Source: Mycetocola miduiensis
GTDB taxonomy: Bacteria; Actinomycetota; Actinomycetes; Actinomycetales; Microbacteriaceae
Direction of reading: 5' to 3'
DNA length: 64,000 nucleotides
Assembly (NCBI RefSeq): GCF_900115155.1
Contig: NZ_FOVM01000009.1
Coordinates: forward strand, 62,001 to 126,000
Shown: positions 7,790-16,325 of the stretch, one piece after another
Numbering within the stretch: the first letter of the stretch is position 1
How the letters are laid out: every line of letters begins with the position of its first letter
Position numbers and translations under genes: made by a program
The notes under the pieces: model-generated
Database searches by the model: none
What the model was told of the DNA's origin: nothing
What the model saw: the letters and a program-made list of their open reading frames with translations, nothing else

Positions 7790-9031
7790 TCAGTCTTCGA
7801 CGATCTGCGGCGAATAGCCGGCGGACCGGAGGGTCTCCACGACGAGTTCGCGGTGCTCAAGCCCGCGGGTTTCGACGCTCAACTCGAGTTCGACCTCGCC
7901 GATCTTGAGTCCGTGCCCGTGGCGGGTGTGCAGCACCTCTATCACGTTGGCGTTTGCCTCGGCGACCAGTTCAGCCGTCCTGGCGAGCTGACCAGGACGG
8001 TCGGGCAGCGGGATACGCAGGGTGAGGTAACGGTCGGATGCCGACAAACCGTGGCTAATGACGCGCTGCATCAAAAGCGGGTCGATGTTGCCGCCGGAGA
8101 GAATGACGACGGTGGGACCACTGGGCGACACCAGGCCGGCGAGGATGGCCGCGACGCCGACGGCCCCGGCCGGTTCGACGACAAGCTTGGCGCGTTCGAG
8201 GAGGACAAGCAGTGCCTTGGCGATGTCGTCCTCGGTGACGGTGACGATGTCGTCGACGAGGTGGCGGATGATCTCGAAATTGAGCACCCCCGGCTTCCCG
8301 ACGGCGATACCGTCGGCGATGGTCGCCTGAACCGGAACCTCGGTCGGGGCGCCCGCGACGAGGGACCCCGGGTAGGCGGCGGCATTGGCCGCCTGGACGC
8401 CGATGACACGAATCGAGCGCCCCGCTGCTTCGGCACGCTGTTTCATGGCGGATGCCACGCCGGCGATGAGGCCGCCGCCACCGATCGGGACGATCACCGT
8501 CTCCACCTGGGGAACCGAGTCCCAGATCTCCAGACCCAGCGTGCCCTGGCCGACGATCACGTCAGGGTGATCGAACGGCGGGATGAAGATCGCGCCGGTC
8601 TCCTCCGCATACGCGGCGGCGGCGAGCAGGGGCTCAGCGACGGTGTGCCCGCGCAGGATCACTTCTGCGCCGTATGCCTTCGTGGCCTGGAGTTTCGGCA
8701 GCGGCACCCCGATCGGCATGAAGATGGTCGATGCGATGCCCAGCTCCCGTGCTGCGAAGGCGACGCCCTGGGCGTGGTTGCCGGCGGATGCTGCGACGAC
8801 GCCGCGCGCGCGTTCCTCTTCGGTGAGCTGTGCCATCCGGTTATACGCACCCCTGATCTTGTACGATCCGGTCCGTTGCAGGTTCTCGCACTTGAGGAAG
8901 ACCTCCGCGCCGAGCAGTTCGGCGAGATACCGCGAACTCTCCATCGGCGTCTCCTGGGCGACGCGTGCCACCACGGTCCTCGCCGTCTCGAACTGTTCGA
9001 GAGTGGGGTTGGACAGCGCGGAATCATGCAT
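7790..9031 (-). CDS. ilvA: Threonine ammonia-lyase
   Basis: A 413-residue PLP enzyme converting threonine to 2-oxobutyrate and ammonia, the first step to isoleucine. The PLP lysine is K58 in SYKIRGAYNRM, and the glycine-rich phosphate loop is VPIGGGGLIAG. A C-terminal ACT-like domain (about 335-413, starting YLTLRIPLPDRPGQLAR) suggests amino-acid regulation; this is the short one-ACT form rather than the long E. coli IlvA form. The start is ATG at 9031 with GAGGAA upstream. It overlaps the stop of the AI-2E gene by 8 nt and is probably cotranscribed with it. Confidence 0.88.
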   Translation of the reverse strand: MHDSALSNPTLEQFETARTVVARVAQETPMESSRYLAELLGAEVFLKCENLQRTGSYKIRGAYNRMAQLTEEERARGVVAASAGNHAQGVAFAARELGIASTIFMPIGVPLPKLQATKAYGAEVILRGHTVAEPLLAAAAYAEETGAIFIPPFDHPDVIVGQGTLGLEIWDSVPQVETVIVPIGGGGLIAGVASAMKQRAEAAGRSIRVIGVQAANAAAYPGSLVAGAPTEVPVQATIADGIAVGKPGVLNFEIIRHLVDDIVTVTEDDIAKALLVLLERAKLVVEPAGAVGVAAILAGLVSPSGPTVVILSGGNIDPLLMQRVISHGLSASDRYLTLRIPLPDRPGQLARTAELVAEANANVIEVLHTRHGHGLKIGEVELELSVETRGLEHRELVVETLRSAGYSPQIVED

Positions 9032-10292
9032 TCGGTGTTTCCTCGGTTTCGGGGGCGGTCTTGCCGTGCCGGGGCAGGGCATTCTTGCGGGCGTGGCGTT
9101 CGGTGGGGACGGTTCGCCAGATGACGTCGTTGAGAGCCGCCGATGGCGGTCCTGTTGTTCGCCACGCACCGGCCGAGATGTACCGGAACATGACATTGAT
9201 CACGGCGGCGACAGGGACGGCGAACAACGCGCCCGGGATCCCGGCGAGGAGTGTGCCCCCGGCGACCACCAGAACGACGGCTAGCGGGTGGACCTTGACC
9301 GCGGCCCCCATGAGGAGCGGCTGCAGCACATGTCCCTCGATCTGCTGCACGAGCAAAACAACACCGAGCATCAGCAGGGCGATGAACCAGCCGTTGTAGA
9401 CGAGGGCGATGAACACGGCGACGATGCCGGTGACGACCGCACCGACGATCGGGACGAAGGAGCCGAGGAAGACGAGAACACCGATCGGGATCGCGAGCGG
9501 CACACCAAGCAGGAACGCGCCGAGACCGATGCCGACCGCGTCGATCGAGGCGACGAGGATCTGGGTGCGTGCGTAGTTCGTCAATGTGAACCAGCCGGCC
9601 TTGCCCGCACCGTCGATCGCCGGTTGCGCCTTCTTCGGCATCAACCGAAGAAGCCAGCCCCAGATGCTGCGGCCGTCGATGAGAACGAAGATGAGGCAGA
9701 ACAAGGCCAGGAAAACACCCGTCGCGACGTGCCCGAGCGTCGAGCCGAGCGACAACGCGCCGCTCAACAACGCCTGGCCGTCATCCTGCACCGTGGCGAC
9801 GGCATCCGAGATGAAGTCGTTGATCTGCGTCTCGGTGAGGTGCAACGGCGACTGGAGCAGAGCGGCCTTCAGTTCGTTGAACGACGCGGCGGTCCGTTGC
9901 TGGACTTCGGAGAAGTCGCTGGTGATCTGCCAGATCGCCAGCGAGAGCAACCCGCCGACAACGGCGATGGTTCCGAGGATGCTCGTCGCAATCGCCAGTC
10001 CCCTCGGCCAGCGATGCCGGGTGAGAAATTCGACGAGCGGGGTGAGAAGTGCCGACACGAGCACCCCGATCAGCAAGGGGATGATGATCAGCCGCAGCTG
10101 AACGATCAGGTAAACGAGAACGGCGAGCGCTCCAGCAATCGCGAGGAGACGCCAGGACCACGCGCCAGCAATCCGCACTCCGCGGGGGACGCCGTCGTCG
10201 CCGTTGCCGCTTCGAGGAGCGAGTTCGTCGACAGCCGAATCAGAGGGTCGCACAACGCGGGCCCACCAGTTTTTCTCCGTCGTATTCGCCAC
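9024..10292 (-). CDS. AI-2E family (PerM-type) transporter
   Basis: A 422-residue multi-pass membrane protein of the AI-2 exporter / PerM superfamily. After about 50 hydrophilic residues there is a cluster of hydrophobic helices (about residues 45-105), a soluble helical stretch with FNELKAALLQSPLHLTE, then the longer C-terminal membrane block with VPIVGAVVTGIVAVFIAL. The transported substrate is not predictable. The GTG at 10292 lies 6 nt after TAGACT on the minus strand (10304-10299), a leaderless promoter. The ilvA start lies inside its last codons. Confidence 0.85.
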   Translation of the reverse strand: MANTTEKNWWARVVRPSDSAVDELAPRSGNGDDGVPRGVRIAGAWSWRLLAIAGALAVLVYLIVQLRLIIIPLLIGVLVSALLTPLVEFLTRHRWPRGLAIATSILGTIAVVGGLLSLAIWQITSDFSEVQQRTAASFNELKAALLQSPLHLTETQINDFISDAVATVQDDGQALLSGALSLGSTLGHVATGVFLALFCLIFVLIDGRSIWGWLLRLMPKKAQPAIDGAGKAGWFTLTNYARTQILVASIDAVGIGLGAFLLGVPLAIPIGVLVFLGSFVPIVGAVVTGIVAVFIALVYNGWFIALLMLGVVLLVQQIEGHVLQPLLMGAAVKVHPLAVVLVVAGGTLLAGIPGALFAVPVAAVINVMFRYISAGAWRTTGPPSAALNDVIWRTVPTERHARKNALPRHGKTAPETEETPNA

Positions 10293-10343
10293 CGGATCAG
10301 TCTATGCGGCAGGTGTCTGAGGGACACGCTAACGTCGGACCTT

Positions 10344-11570
10344 ATGACGAACAGCGTGGCACCGGCTCTCGCACGACGGATCGCCCTGGCCGCGCAGGGC
10401 TTCGGCCGTCCTCGAACGGCGGGGCCGGGCACGAGACAGCTGAACCGGCTCATCGACCGGCTGGGCGTCCTTCAGATCGACTCGGTGAATGTGTTCGAGC
10501 GCAGCCACTACCTGCCCGTCTTCGCGCGCCTCGGCGCCTACGACAAGTCCACCCTTGACGACCTCACCTTCGCCAGGTCAGGACGTTACATCGAGTACTG
10601 GGGCCACGAGGCGACGATCATGCCGAAGGACAACTGGCCGCTGTTCCGGTGGCGCATGCAGGCCTACCGCGACAAGAGCCTCGCCGATCCGCAGAGCTGG
10701 GCCAACGCGAACGGGGCGTTCCTTCGCTGGCTGCACGACGAACTGGCGGAGAAGGGCCCGCTGCCGGCAAGTGCGATCGAACACGACGCGAACAAACGTG
10801 TCGGACCGTGGTGGGGCTGGTCCGATGTGAAGATCGGCCTCGAAACTCTCTTCCGGTGGGGCGAGATCGTGTCGGCCGGCCGTGCTGGATTCGAACGGCG
10901 CTACGCCCTCCCCGAGCAGGTGCTCCCGCCAGCGGTGCTCAACCAGGACATCCCGCAAAAGGATGCGGTCCGTGAGCTCGTCCGGCGTGCGGGGGTGGCC
11001 TCCGGGATCGGCACGCTCGACGACCTGGCCGACTACTACCGCCTCTCCTCCGCACACGCCCAGATCGCCGTGCGTGAACTCGAGGATGCCGGGGAGCTGC
11101 TGCCTGTCACCGTGCCGGGCTGGCTTCGCGGCACGCGGCCCAGGGAGGCGTGGCTGCACCGCGACGCACGTCGCCCGCGTTCGATCGAGGCATCCGCTCT
11201 CCTCTCCCCCTTCGACCCGGTCGTCTGGGCGCGCAATCGTGCCTTGCGGATGTTCGACTTCCACTACCGGATCGAGATCTACACGCCGAAGCACCAGCGC
11301 GTGCACGGCTACTACGTGCTCCCCGTGCTGCTCGACGACCACCTGTCGGCGCGGCTCGACCTCAAGAACGACCGGGCCGCCGGGGTCCTGCGCGTGCAGG
11401 CAGCGTGGCTCGAGCCCGGGGCTCCGGCCGATGCCGCCGAACGGATCGCGGCGCTGCTCCGGCAGGCGGCGGCCTGGCAGGGCAACGAACGCATCGCCGT
11501 CGCCGGGCGTGGAACCCTGGCGCGTGAGCTCGCTGGCGCCCTCGGGATCCGGCCGGACGGGGATGGGTGA
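10344..11570 (+). CDS. Winged-helix DNA glycosylase, YcaQ/AlkZ family
   Basis: A 408-residue HTH_42 superfamily protein, the family of YcaQ and AlkZ, which remove bulky alkylated bases and unhook interstrand cross-links. The catalytic QxD motif of the family is visible as LQIDSVNV (Q44, D46), followed by the conserved RSHYLPVFAR and EYWGHEATIMP. Tandem winged-helix domains fill the rest. The ATG at 10344 follows TAACGT by 8 nt and has no Shine-Dalgarno. Divergent from the AI-2E gene. The family assignment is firm; the exact lesion is unknown. Confidence 0.82.
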   Translation: MTNSVAPALARRIALAAQGFGRPRTAGPGTRQLNRLIDRLGVLQIDSVNVFERSHYLPVFARLGAYDKSTLDDLTFARSGRYIEYWGHEATIMPKDNWPLFRWRMQAYRDKSLADPQSWANANGAFLRWLHDELAEKGPLPASAIEHDANKRVGPWWGWSDVKIGLETLFRWGEIVSAGRAGFERRYALPEQVLPPAVLNQDIPQKDAVRELVRRAGVASGIGTLDDLADYYRLSSAHAQIAVRELEDAGELLPVTVPGWLRGTRPREAWLHRDARRPRSIEASALLSPFDPVVWARNRALRMFDFHYRIEIYTPKHQRVHGYYVLPVLLDDHLSARLDLKNDRAAGVLRVQAAWLEPGAPADAAERIAALLRQAAAWQGNERIAVAGRGTLARELAGALGIRPDGDG

Positions 11571-11678
11571 AACTACCCCATAGATCAGGGGATTTTCCGG
11601 CCTGATCCCCCCGATGGAGGGGTCGTCTTCGATGATAAGTTGACATCGATCGCGCTCGGAGAAGGGGGACTATTTTTC

Positions 11679-13160
11679 ATGGCCACGGACGATAAGGCAC
11701 CAGAAGCAGCTCACGGAGACGGCTCGGTGCCCCAGGGGGGTTCGGCCGACACACCACAGCAGGATGCGCCGGACCAACAGGCGTACGCCCAGGGCTCCGC
11801 TTATGCGCAGGAAGCGTATGGGCAGCCCGCTGCAGACCAGGAGGCACCGTACTCGCCTGCCGCTGGCGCCCCGCGGAACCCGTACAGCCAGGGACAGAAC
11901 CAGAACCCGTTCAGCGATCAGGCACCATACGGCCAGGAGCCGAACGGACCGCAGAACCCGTATAGCCAGAACCCGTACGGCCAGAACCCGTACGGCCAGG
12001 GTCAGACCCCGGCAGACGCATACAGCCAGGGTGCACAGCAGGCGGCCTCATACACGCAGGGCGCCTACAGCCAGGGCGCGCCGCAGGCCGGCTACCCGCA
12101 AGGAGCGGGCCACCCGTACGGTACCGCCCCCGCCGGTTACCCGCAGCCGCTGACGTCGCAGCGTCCGCCGATGGACCCGAGGAAAAAGAAGAAGGTCATC
12201 CTGTTCTCGGCGCTCGCCGCCGGCCTCGTACTTCTCCTGATCATCGGTTCCGTGATCATCAAGGTCATCGGCGGCACGCAGTATGGTCCGGAAGCCAAGG
12301 TGGAGGCGTACCTGAGCGCGATCAGCCAGGGCAAGGCGTCCGAAGCCAACAAACTCGTCGACCCCGGGGTCAGCGAAGGAGCGGCCGCGCTCCTGAGCAA
12401 CGACATCCTCAAGGGGTCGAAGGCCCTGATGAAGAACCCCAAGGTCACGGATGTCTCCAGCCGCGGTGACTCCGCCATGGTCGAGGTTTCGTACAGCATC
12501 GACGGCACTGTCTACGACGGAATTCTCGAGCTGAGCAAGAACGGTAAGCAGGCCGGCGTCTTCGACAACTGGACGATCGACAAGCCGCTGCTGGCATCCG
12601 TCTACGTCTATCCGAACCAGGACTCCAACGTCTCCATTAACGGCGTCGACGTGGACTTCGGCAAGGGGTACGAGCTCCTGGCCTACCCGGCGGCATATGA
12701 AGTCGGTGCGCCGGAGGGTAAGTTCTTCGAAGCTGAGACGCAGACGTTCGTCGCTGCGACCGGCTCCAAAGCGAGCTACGAGTCCATCGCACTTGAGCTG
12801 GCGCCGACGAAGGAACTGACCGACGAGATCCAGGCGCAGGTCAACCAGTACATGGACACGTGTGCGACCCAGACGGTTGCGAACCCGGAGAACTGCAACC
12901 TGCGCACGAACTACTACCTGCACTTCAGCGGGGAGCCGACTTTCTCGTACAAGGTCGTCAAATACCCGACAGTTACGGTGAATGAGATGGGAACCCGGTT
13001 CGAAGCTGACAAGGGCCAGGCATCCGCGACCGCGAGCGGTGAGCTGGCATACCCGGGCGGCGAGGGCACCAGCACCTACACCTGGGACGACTGGGGAATC
13101 TCCGGAAGCGTCGTCATCGACGGTGACACGGTGACGATCGAAGAGGTCTACGGCTTCTAG
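11679..13160 (+). CDS. Membrane protein with PYGQ/NPY low-complexity N terminus
   Basis: 493 residues in three parts. Residues about 30-160 are disordered and rich in Gln, Tyr, Pro, Gly and Asn, with repeated NPYGQ/NPYSQ units. A lysine patch (RKKKK) and one transmembrane helix follow (about 170-195). The remaining 300 residues are extracytoplasmic: a NTF2-like first part (KVEAYLSAISQGKASEANKL) and a beta-rich second part with two cysteines in CATQTVANPENC. The ATG at 11679 is chosen over an upstream TTG at 11640 because GAGAAGGGGG precedes it. Function unknown; proteins of this layout are frequent in Actinobacteria. Confidence 0.72.
   Translation: MATDDKAPEAAHGDGSVPQGGSADTPQQDAPDQQAYAQGSAYAQEAYGQPAADQEAPYSPAAGAPRNPYSQGQNQNPFSDQAPYGQEPNGPQNPYSQNPYGQNPYGQGQTPADAYSQGAQQAASYTQGAYSQGAPQAGYPQGAGHPYGTAPAGYPQPLTSQRPPMDPRKKKKVILFSALAAGLVLLLIIGSVIIKVIGGTQYGPEAKVEAYLSAISQGKASEANKLVDPGVSEGAAALLSNDILKGSKALMKNPKVTDVSSRGDSAMVEVSYSIDGTVYDGILELSKNGKQAGVFDNWTIDKPLLASVYVYPNQDSNVSINGVDVDFGKGYELLAYPAAYEVGAPEGKFFEAETQTFVAATGSKASYESIALELAPTKELTDEIQAQVNQYMDTCATQTVANPENCNLRTNYYLHFSGEPTFSYKVVKYPTVTVNEMGTRFEADKGQASATASGELAYPGGEGTSTYTWDDWGISGSVVIDGDTVTIEEVYGF
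11952..11999 (+). repeat. In-frame 15-bp coding repeats (NPYGQ)
   Basis: Three consecutive 15-bp units of the type AACCCGTACGGCCAG encode NPYSQ, NPYGQ and NPYGQ. The last two are nearly identical at DNA level, so copy number could change by slippage without breaking the frame. Confidence 0.6.
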
Positions 13161-13188
13161 GAGTCGTCACGGGTTCCACCTGATCCTC

Positions 13189-13226
13189 CGAAAGCGGAGC
13201 GGGCCGACCGGCTCGCTCCGCTTTCG
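13189..13226 (+). terminator. Strong hairpin after the PYGQ-repeat gene
   Basis: CGAAAGCGGAGCG (13189-13201) pairs perfectly with CGCTCCGCTTTCG (13214-13226), a 13-bp stem with a 12-nt loop. It lies 29 nt after the stop codon. The following T-run is short. Confidence 0.65.
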
Positions 13227-13365
13227 CATTCACGGGGCGGCCCGCCGCCGATCGATTGGGCCCAACGGGTCGTTTACCCGCCCTTGCACGACCTTCTTGG
13301 CCCAACCGATCGCGGCAACAGCCCTTTGGGACCGATCGACGAGGACGAAACAGCAACGGGGCAGG
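13227..13365. other. Intergenic region with short GGCCCAAC / CGATCG elements
   Basis: No gene is visible. The stretch carries the palindrome TTGGGCCCAA (about 13256-13265), a related TTGGCCCAACCGATCG (about 13299-13314) and a third partial copy, GGGACCGATCG (about 13328-13338). These spaced copies lie between the convergent terminator and the htpX stop. Their role is unknown. Confidence 0.4.
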
Positions 13366-14247
13366 TTAGAACCCGCCGCCGATGGCGCGGAGCCGCGCGA
13401 CGCGTTCCTCGATCGGCGGATGCGTTGCGAATAGGCGGGCGACGGCACCGGGCTTCAGCGGGTCCGCAATCCACAGGTGAGCCATCGAGGAGTTCTGCCG
13501 CCGCATCGGCCGGCCATACGCCTGCAGCTTCAGGAGCGCGTTCGCGAGCGCATCCGGATGCCGGGTCGTGAGCGCACCGGTGGCATCCGCAAGGTATTCG
13601 CGCTGACGTGACACGGCGAGTTGCACCATGCTCGCGAGAAGCGGCGCCACGACCATCGCGACGATGCCGAAAACGAGAACGACCGGGTTGCCGCCGTTGT
13701 TGTTGCGGTTCCCCCCGCCGAACCAGGCCATCCGCAGGAACATGTCTGCGAGGAACCCGACAGCGACGACGAGCCCGAAGACGATCATCGACACCCGGAT
13801 GTCGTAGTTGCGCACGTGCGCCATCTCGTGAGCCATGACCCCTTCGAGTTCGGAGTCGGTGAGAATGTCGAGCAGCCCGGTCGTCGCCGCAACGGATGCG
13901 TGCTGCGGGTCCCGGCCGGTCGCGAACGCGTTGGGGGCCGGGTCATCGATGAGGTATACCTTGGGCATCGGCGTGCCTGTCGTGATCGCGAGGTTCTCCA
14001 CGATGCGGTAGAGCCGCGGGTTGTCGCGCTTTTCGATCTCGTGGCCGCCGCTGATCGCGATCGTCTGGCTCGACGCGAAGTAGTACTGGAAGATCGCGTA
14101 GGCGGCAGCACCGACGATGGTAAAGATGACGATGCTGGGGCTGTTGTAGATGTACCCGGCCAGCGCACCCAGCCCGCCGATGATCAGCAGGAAGAACGCG
14201 ATGATGACCACGGTGTTCACCTTGTTCTTGCGGATGGCCCTGTACAT
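13366..14247 (-). CDS. htpX: HtpX-type M48 family zinc metalloprotease
   Basis: A 293-residue membrane protease with two N-terminal transmembrane helices (about 12-32 and 38-56), the zinc site HEMAH (H140, E141, H144) followed by NYD, and another membrane pair around 155-210. HtpX-type proteases degrade damaged membrane proteins. AAAGGACG precedes the start. It is downstream of lemA in the same direction, a pairing common in bacteria, so the two are probably one operon with a hairpin between them. Confidence 0.9.
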   Translation of the reverse strand: MYRAIRKNKVNTVVIIAFFLLIIGGLGALAGYIYNSPSIVIFTIVGAAAYAIFQYYFASSQTIAISGGHEIEKRDNPRLYRIVENLAITTGTPMPKVYLIDDPAPNAFATGRDPQHASVAATTGLLDILTDSELEGVMAHEMAHVRNYDIRVSMIVFGLVVAVGFLADMFLRMAWFGGGNRNNNGGNPVVLVFGIVAMVVAPLLASMVQLAVSRQREYLADATGALTTRHPDALANALLKLQAYGRPMRRQNSSMAHLWIADPLKPGAVARLFATHPPIEERVARLRAIGGGF

Positions 14248-14284
14248 TCATCGTCCTTTCACTGTTGACCTCGGGATACAGCAA

Positions 14285-14314
14285 GGGCCCGGGCGCAATT
14301 TCACGCCCGAGCCC
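14285..14314 (-). terminator. Hairpin between lemA and htpX
   Basis: Arms at 14285-14295 and 14304-14314 form an 11-bp G+C-rich stem with one G-U pair and an 8-nt loop. On the minus strand it follows lemA and precedes htpX, so it may lower downstream expression by partial termination. Confidence 0.5.
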
Positions 14315-14326
14315 GTGTCGAATGGT

Positions 14327-14893
14327 TTAGAACTGCACGCGCGGCGGCTCCGCGATCGCCGCGTTGTCGGTGACCTCGAAGAACTCACGCTCGGTGAATC
14401 CGAGGTTCTTGGCGATGAGGTTGTTGGGAAACACCTTGATCTTTGTGTTCAACTCCCGGACGCCACCGTTGTAGAAACGGCGTGACGCCTGGATCTTGTC
14501 TTCGGTGTCGACGAGCTCTCCCTGGAGCTGGAGGTAGTTCTGGCTCGCCTGCAGCTGCGGGTAGGCCTCGGCCACCGCGAAGATCGACTTCAGCGCCTGC
14601 TGCATGTGGTTCTCGGCTGCCGAGGCATCTGCTGGTCCCTGCGCGCTGAGCGTTTCGGCCCTCGCCCTCGTGACATTCTCGAAGACGGCCCGCTCGTGGG
14701 CTGCGTAACCCTTGACCGATTCGATCAGGTTCGGGATCAGATCCGCTCGACGCTTGAGCTGCACGGTGATGTCGCTCCAGGCTTCGTCAACGCGCACGTT
14801 GAGGGACACCAGGGAGTTGTAGGTGACCCAGAAATAGATACCGACGATGACCGCCAGTGCGACGATGATGAGTACAGGAATGAGCCATTCCAT
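14327..14893 (-). CDS. lemA: LemA family protein
   Basis: A 188-residue LemA protein: an N-terminal membrane anchor (about residues 4-24) and a long helical domain with the family signature NSLVSLNVRVDEAWSDI and QLKRRADLIPNLIESVKGYAAHE (quoted in parts), ending in FTEREFFEVTDNAA. Function poorly known; often paired with HtpX or TPM-domain proteins. AAGGAGCTCTCGCC precedes the ATG, and a good -10 box TAGAAT is on the minus strand at 14952-14947. Confidence 0.9.
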   Translation of the reverse strand: MEWLIPVLIIVALAVIVGIYFWVTYNSLVSLNVRVDEAWSDITVQLKRRADLIPNLIESVKGYAAHERAVFENVTRARAETLSAQGPADASAAENHMQQALKSIFAVAEAYPQLQASQNYLQLQGELVDTEDKIQASRRFYNGGVRELNTKIKVFPNNLIAKNLGFTEREFFEVTDNAAIAEPPRVQF

Positions 14894-15011
14894 GGCGAGA
14901 GCTCCTTGGTGTGCTGGTAGGCAAGTGCGTGCGGATGATCCCCTCCATTCTACGTGAGCGACCGCACGGGACCATGAGGATACCGTCGGTTCTCAAGGCA
15001 AACCCTCGGGG

Positions 15012-16325
15012 TCAGGGGCCGAGCACGCGCGTGAGATACGGGTTGGAAAACAGGCGTCGTGGATCGAGCCGGTCGCGCACGGCGAGGAAGTCGTCGAAGC
15101 GTGGATACAGTGCGCGGAGGTCTCCTGCACCCAGCGTGTGCATCTTGCCCCAGTGGGGGCGCCCGCCGTGTTCGATCAGGATCGCTTCGACCGCGGCGAA
15201 ATACCTGGCCGGGTTCTCGTGGATGTAGCGGTGAACGGCGACATACCCGGTGTCGCGACCGTACGCGGTCGAAAGCCACAGGGAGTCCGCGGCGGCGAAA
15301 CGTACTTCGATCGGGAAGCTGATCCGCCATCGCCGCTGGGCGATGAGCGCCTCGATCTCACGGATGACCGTTGGTACGTTCTCCGCGGGCAGTGCGTACT
15401 CCATCTCCCGGAAACGGACCGTCCGCTTTGTCGAGAAGACGCGGTGCGAGACATCCGTGAAGCGGCGGCGGCGGGCGGCCTTCGCTGCCAGCCGGTTCAG
15501 GACCGGGATCACCGGCGGCAGGATCGTCCCGACGAAACACGTGGCCCGGTAAACGCCGTTGGCCATGAGGCTCTCATCGACCCACCGCTTGGCGAACGGC
15601 AGCGGCTTCCGCGCGGCACTGCCCGGCAGCCTGGTGTTCGTTTTGGTGAGGGCCGTCGCCGTGTGCGGGAACCAGAAGAACTCGAAGTGGTCGGCGGATG
15701 CCGCCCGCTCGGCGAGCGAGTCGAGCACGTCGGCGAGTGGCTCGGCCTGCTCGACCGACTCGAGCAGGAATCGGGGAACACACGCGATGGTCACCTCGGC
15801 GAGGATTCCGAGCGCACCAAGACCGAGCGCAACAGCGGGAAGGAGGTCCGCGTTGTCGTCTTCGTCGATGTGCAGGAGCTCGCCATCGCCTGTGATGATC
15901 GTCACGCCACGGACCTGGTCGGCCAGTCCGCCGTATGGGGCGCCGGTGCCGTGCGTTCCGGTGGAAATTGCCCCGCTGATGCTCTGCCCGTCGATGTCGC
16001 CAAGGTTGTTCATCGCAAGGCCGAACGGGGCGAGCAAACGGGGAATGTCACGCAGCCGCGTTCCGGCGTAGAACGACGCGCGGCCATCGGCCGTTGGCCG
16101 GTCGATCAGCCCGGTCAGGTCGTCGAGGGCGAGCTGCACACCGGTCGCCACGGCGATCCCGGTGAACGAGTGCCCCGACCCGACGGCCTTGATCGGGATG
16201 CCCGATCCACCTGCTGCTCGTACGGCGCGCTGCACGGCGGCTGTCGTCCGCGGTCGTTCCACCCGCAGCGGTCTGGCCTGTTCGGTTCGGGCCCAGTTGC
16301 GCCACACCGCTCCGGTCGCTGTCAC
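15012..16325 (-). CDS. D-arabinono-1,4-lactone oxidase-type FAD oxidoreductase
   Basis: 437 residues of the VAO/ALO flavoprotein family. The N-terminal FAD domain carries GSGHSFTGIA, whose histidine (H52) is the usual covalent FAD attachment site, and GTHGTGAPYGGLADQ. The C-terminal ALO domain ends with PHWGKMHTLG, which holds active-site residues of sugar-lactone oxidases. It may oxidise an aldonolactone in the manner of the mycobacterial L-gulono-lactone dehydrogenase. The GTG start overlaps the upstream stop by GTGA (16322-16325), so it is translationally coupled to the aldolase-like gene. Confidence 0.85.
   Translation of the reverse strand: MTATGAVWRNWARTEQARPLRVERPRTTAAVQRAVRAAGGSGIPIKAVGSGHSFTGIAVATGVQLALDDLTGLIDRPTADGRASFYAGTRLRDIPRLLAPFGLAMNNLGDIDGQSISGAISTGTHGTGAPYGGLADQVRGVTIITGDGELLHIDEDDNADLLPAVALGLGALGILAEVTIACVPRFLLESVEQAEPLADVLDSLAERAASADHFEFFWFPHTATALTKTNTRLPGSAARKPLPFAKRWVDESLMANGVYRATCFVGTILPPVIPVLNRLAAKAARRRRFTDVSHRVFSTKRTVRFREMEYALPAENVPTVIREIEALIAQRRWRISFPIEVRFAAADSLWLSTAYGRDTGYVAVHRYIHENPARYFAAVEAILIEHGGRPHWGKMHTLGAGDLRALYPRFDDFLAVRDRLDPRRLFSNPYLTRVLGP

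Noticed and set aside
7778-9124. 448-codon plus-strand frame over ilvA
   Set aside because: Antisense of threonine ammonia-lyase; no domain, no promoter, biased composition.
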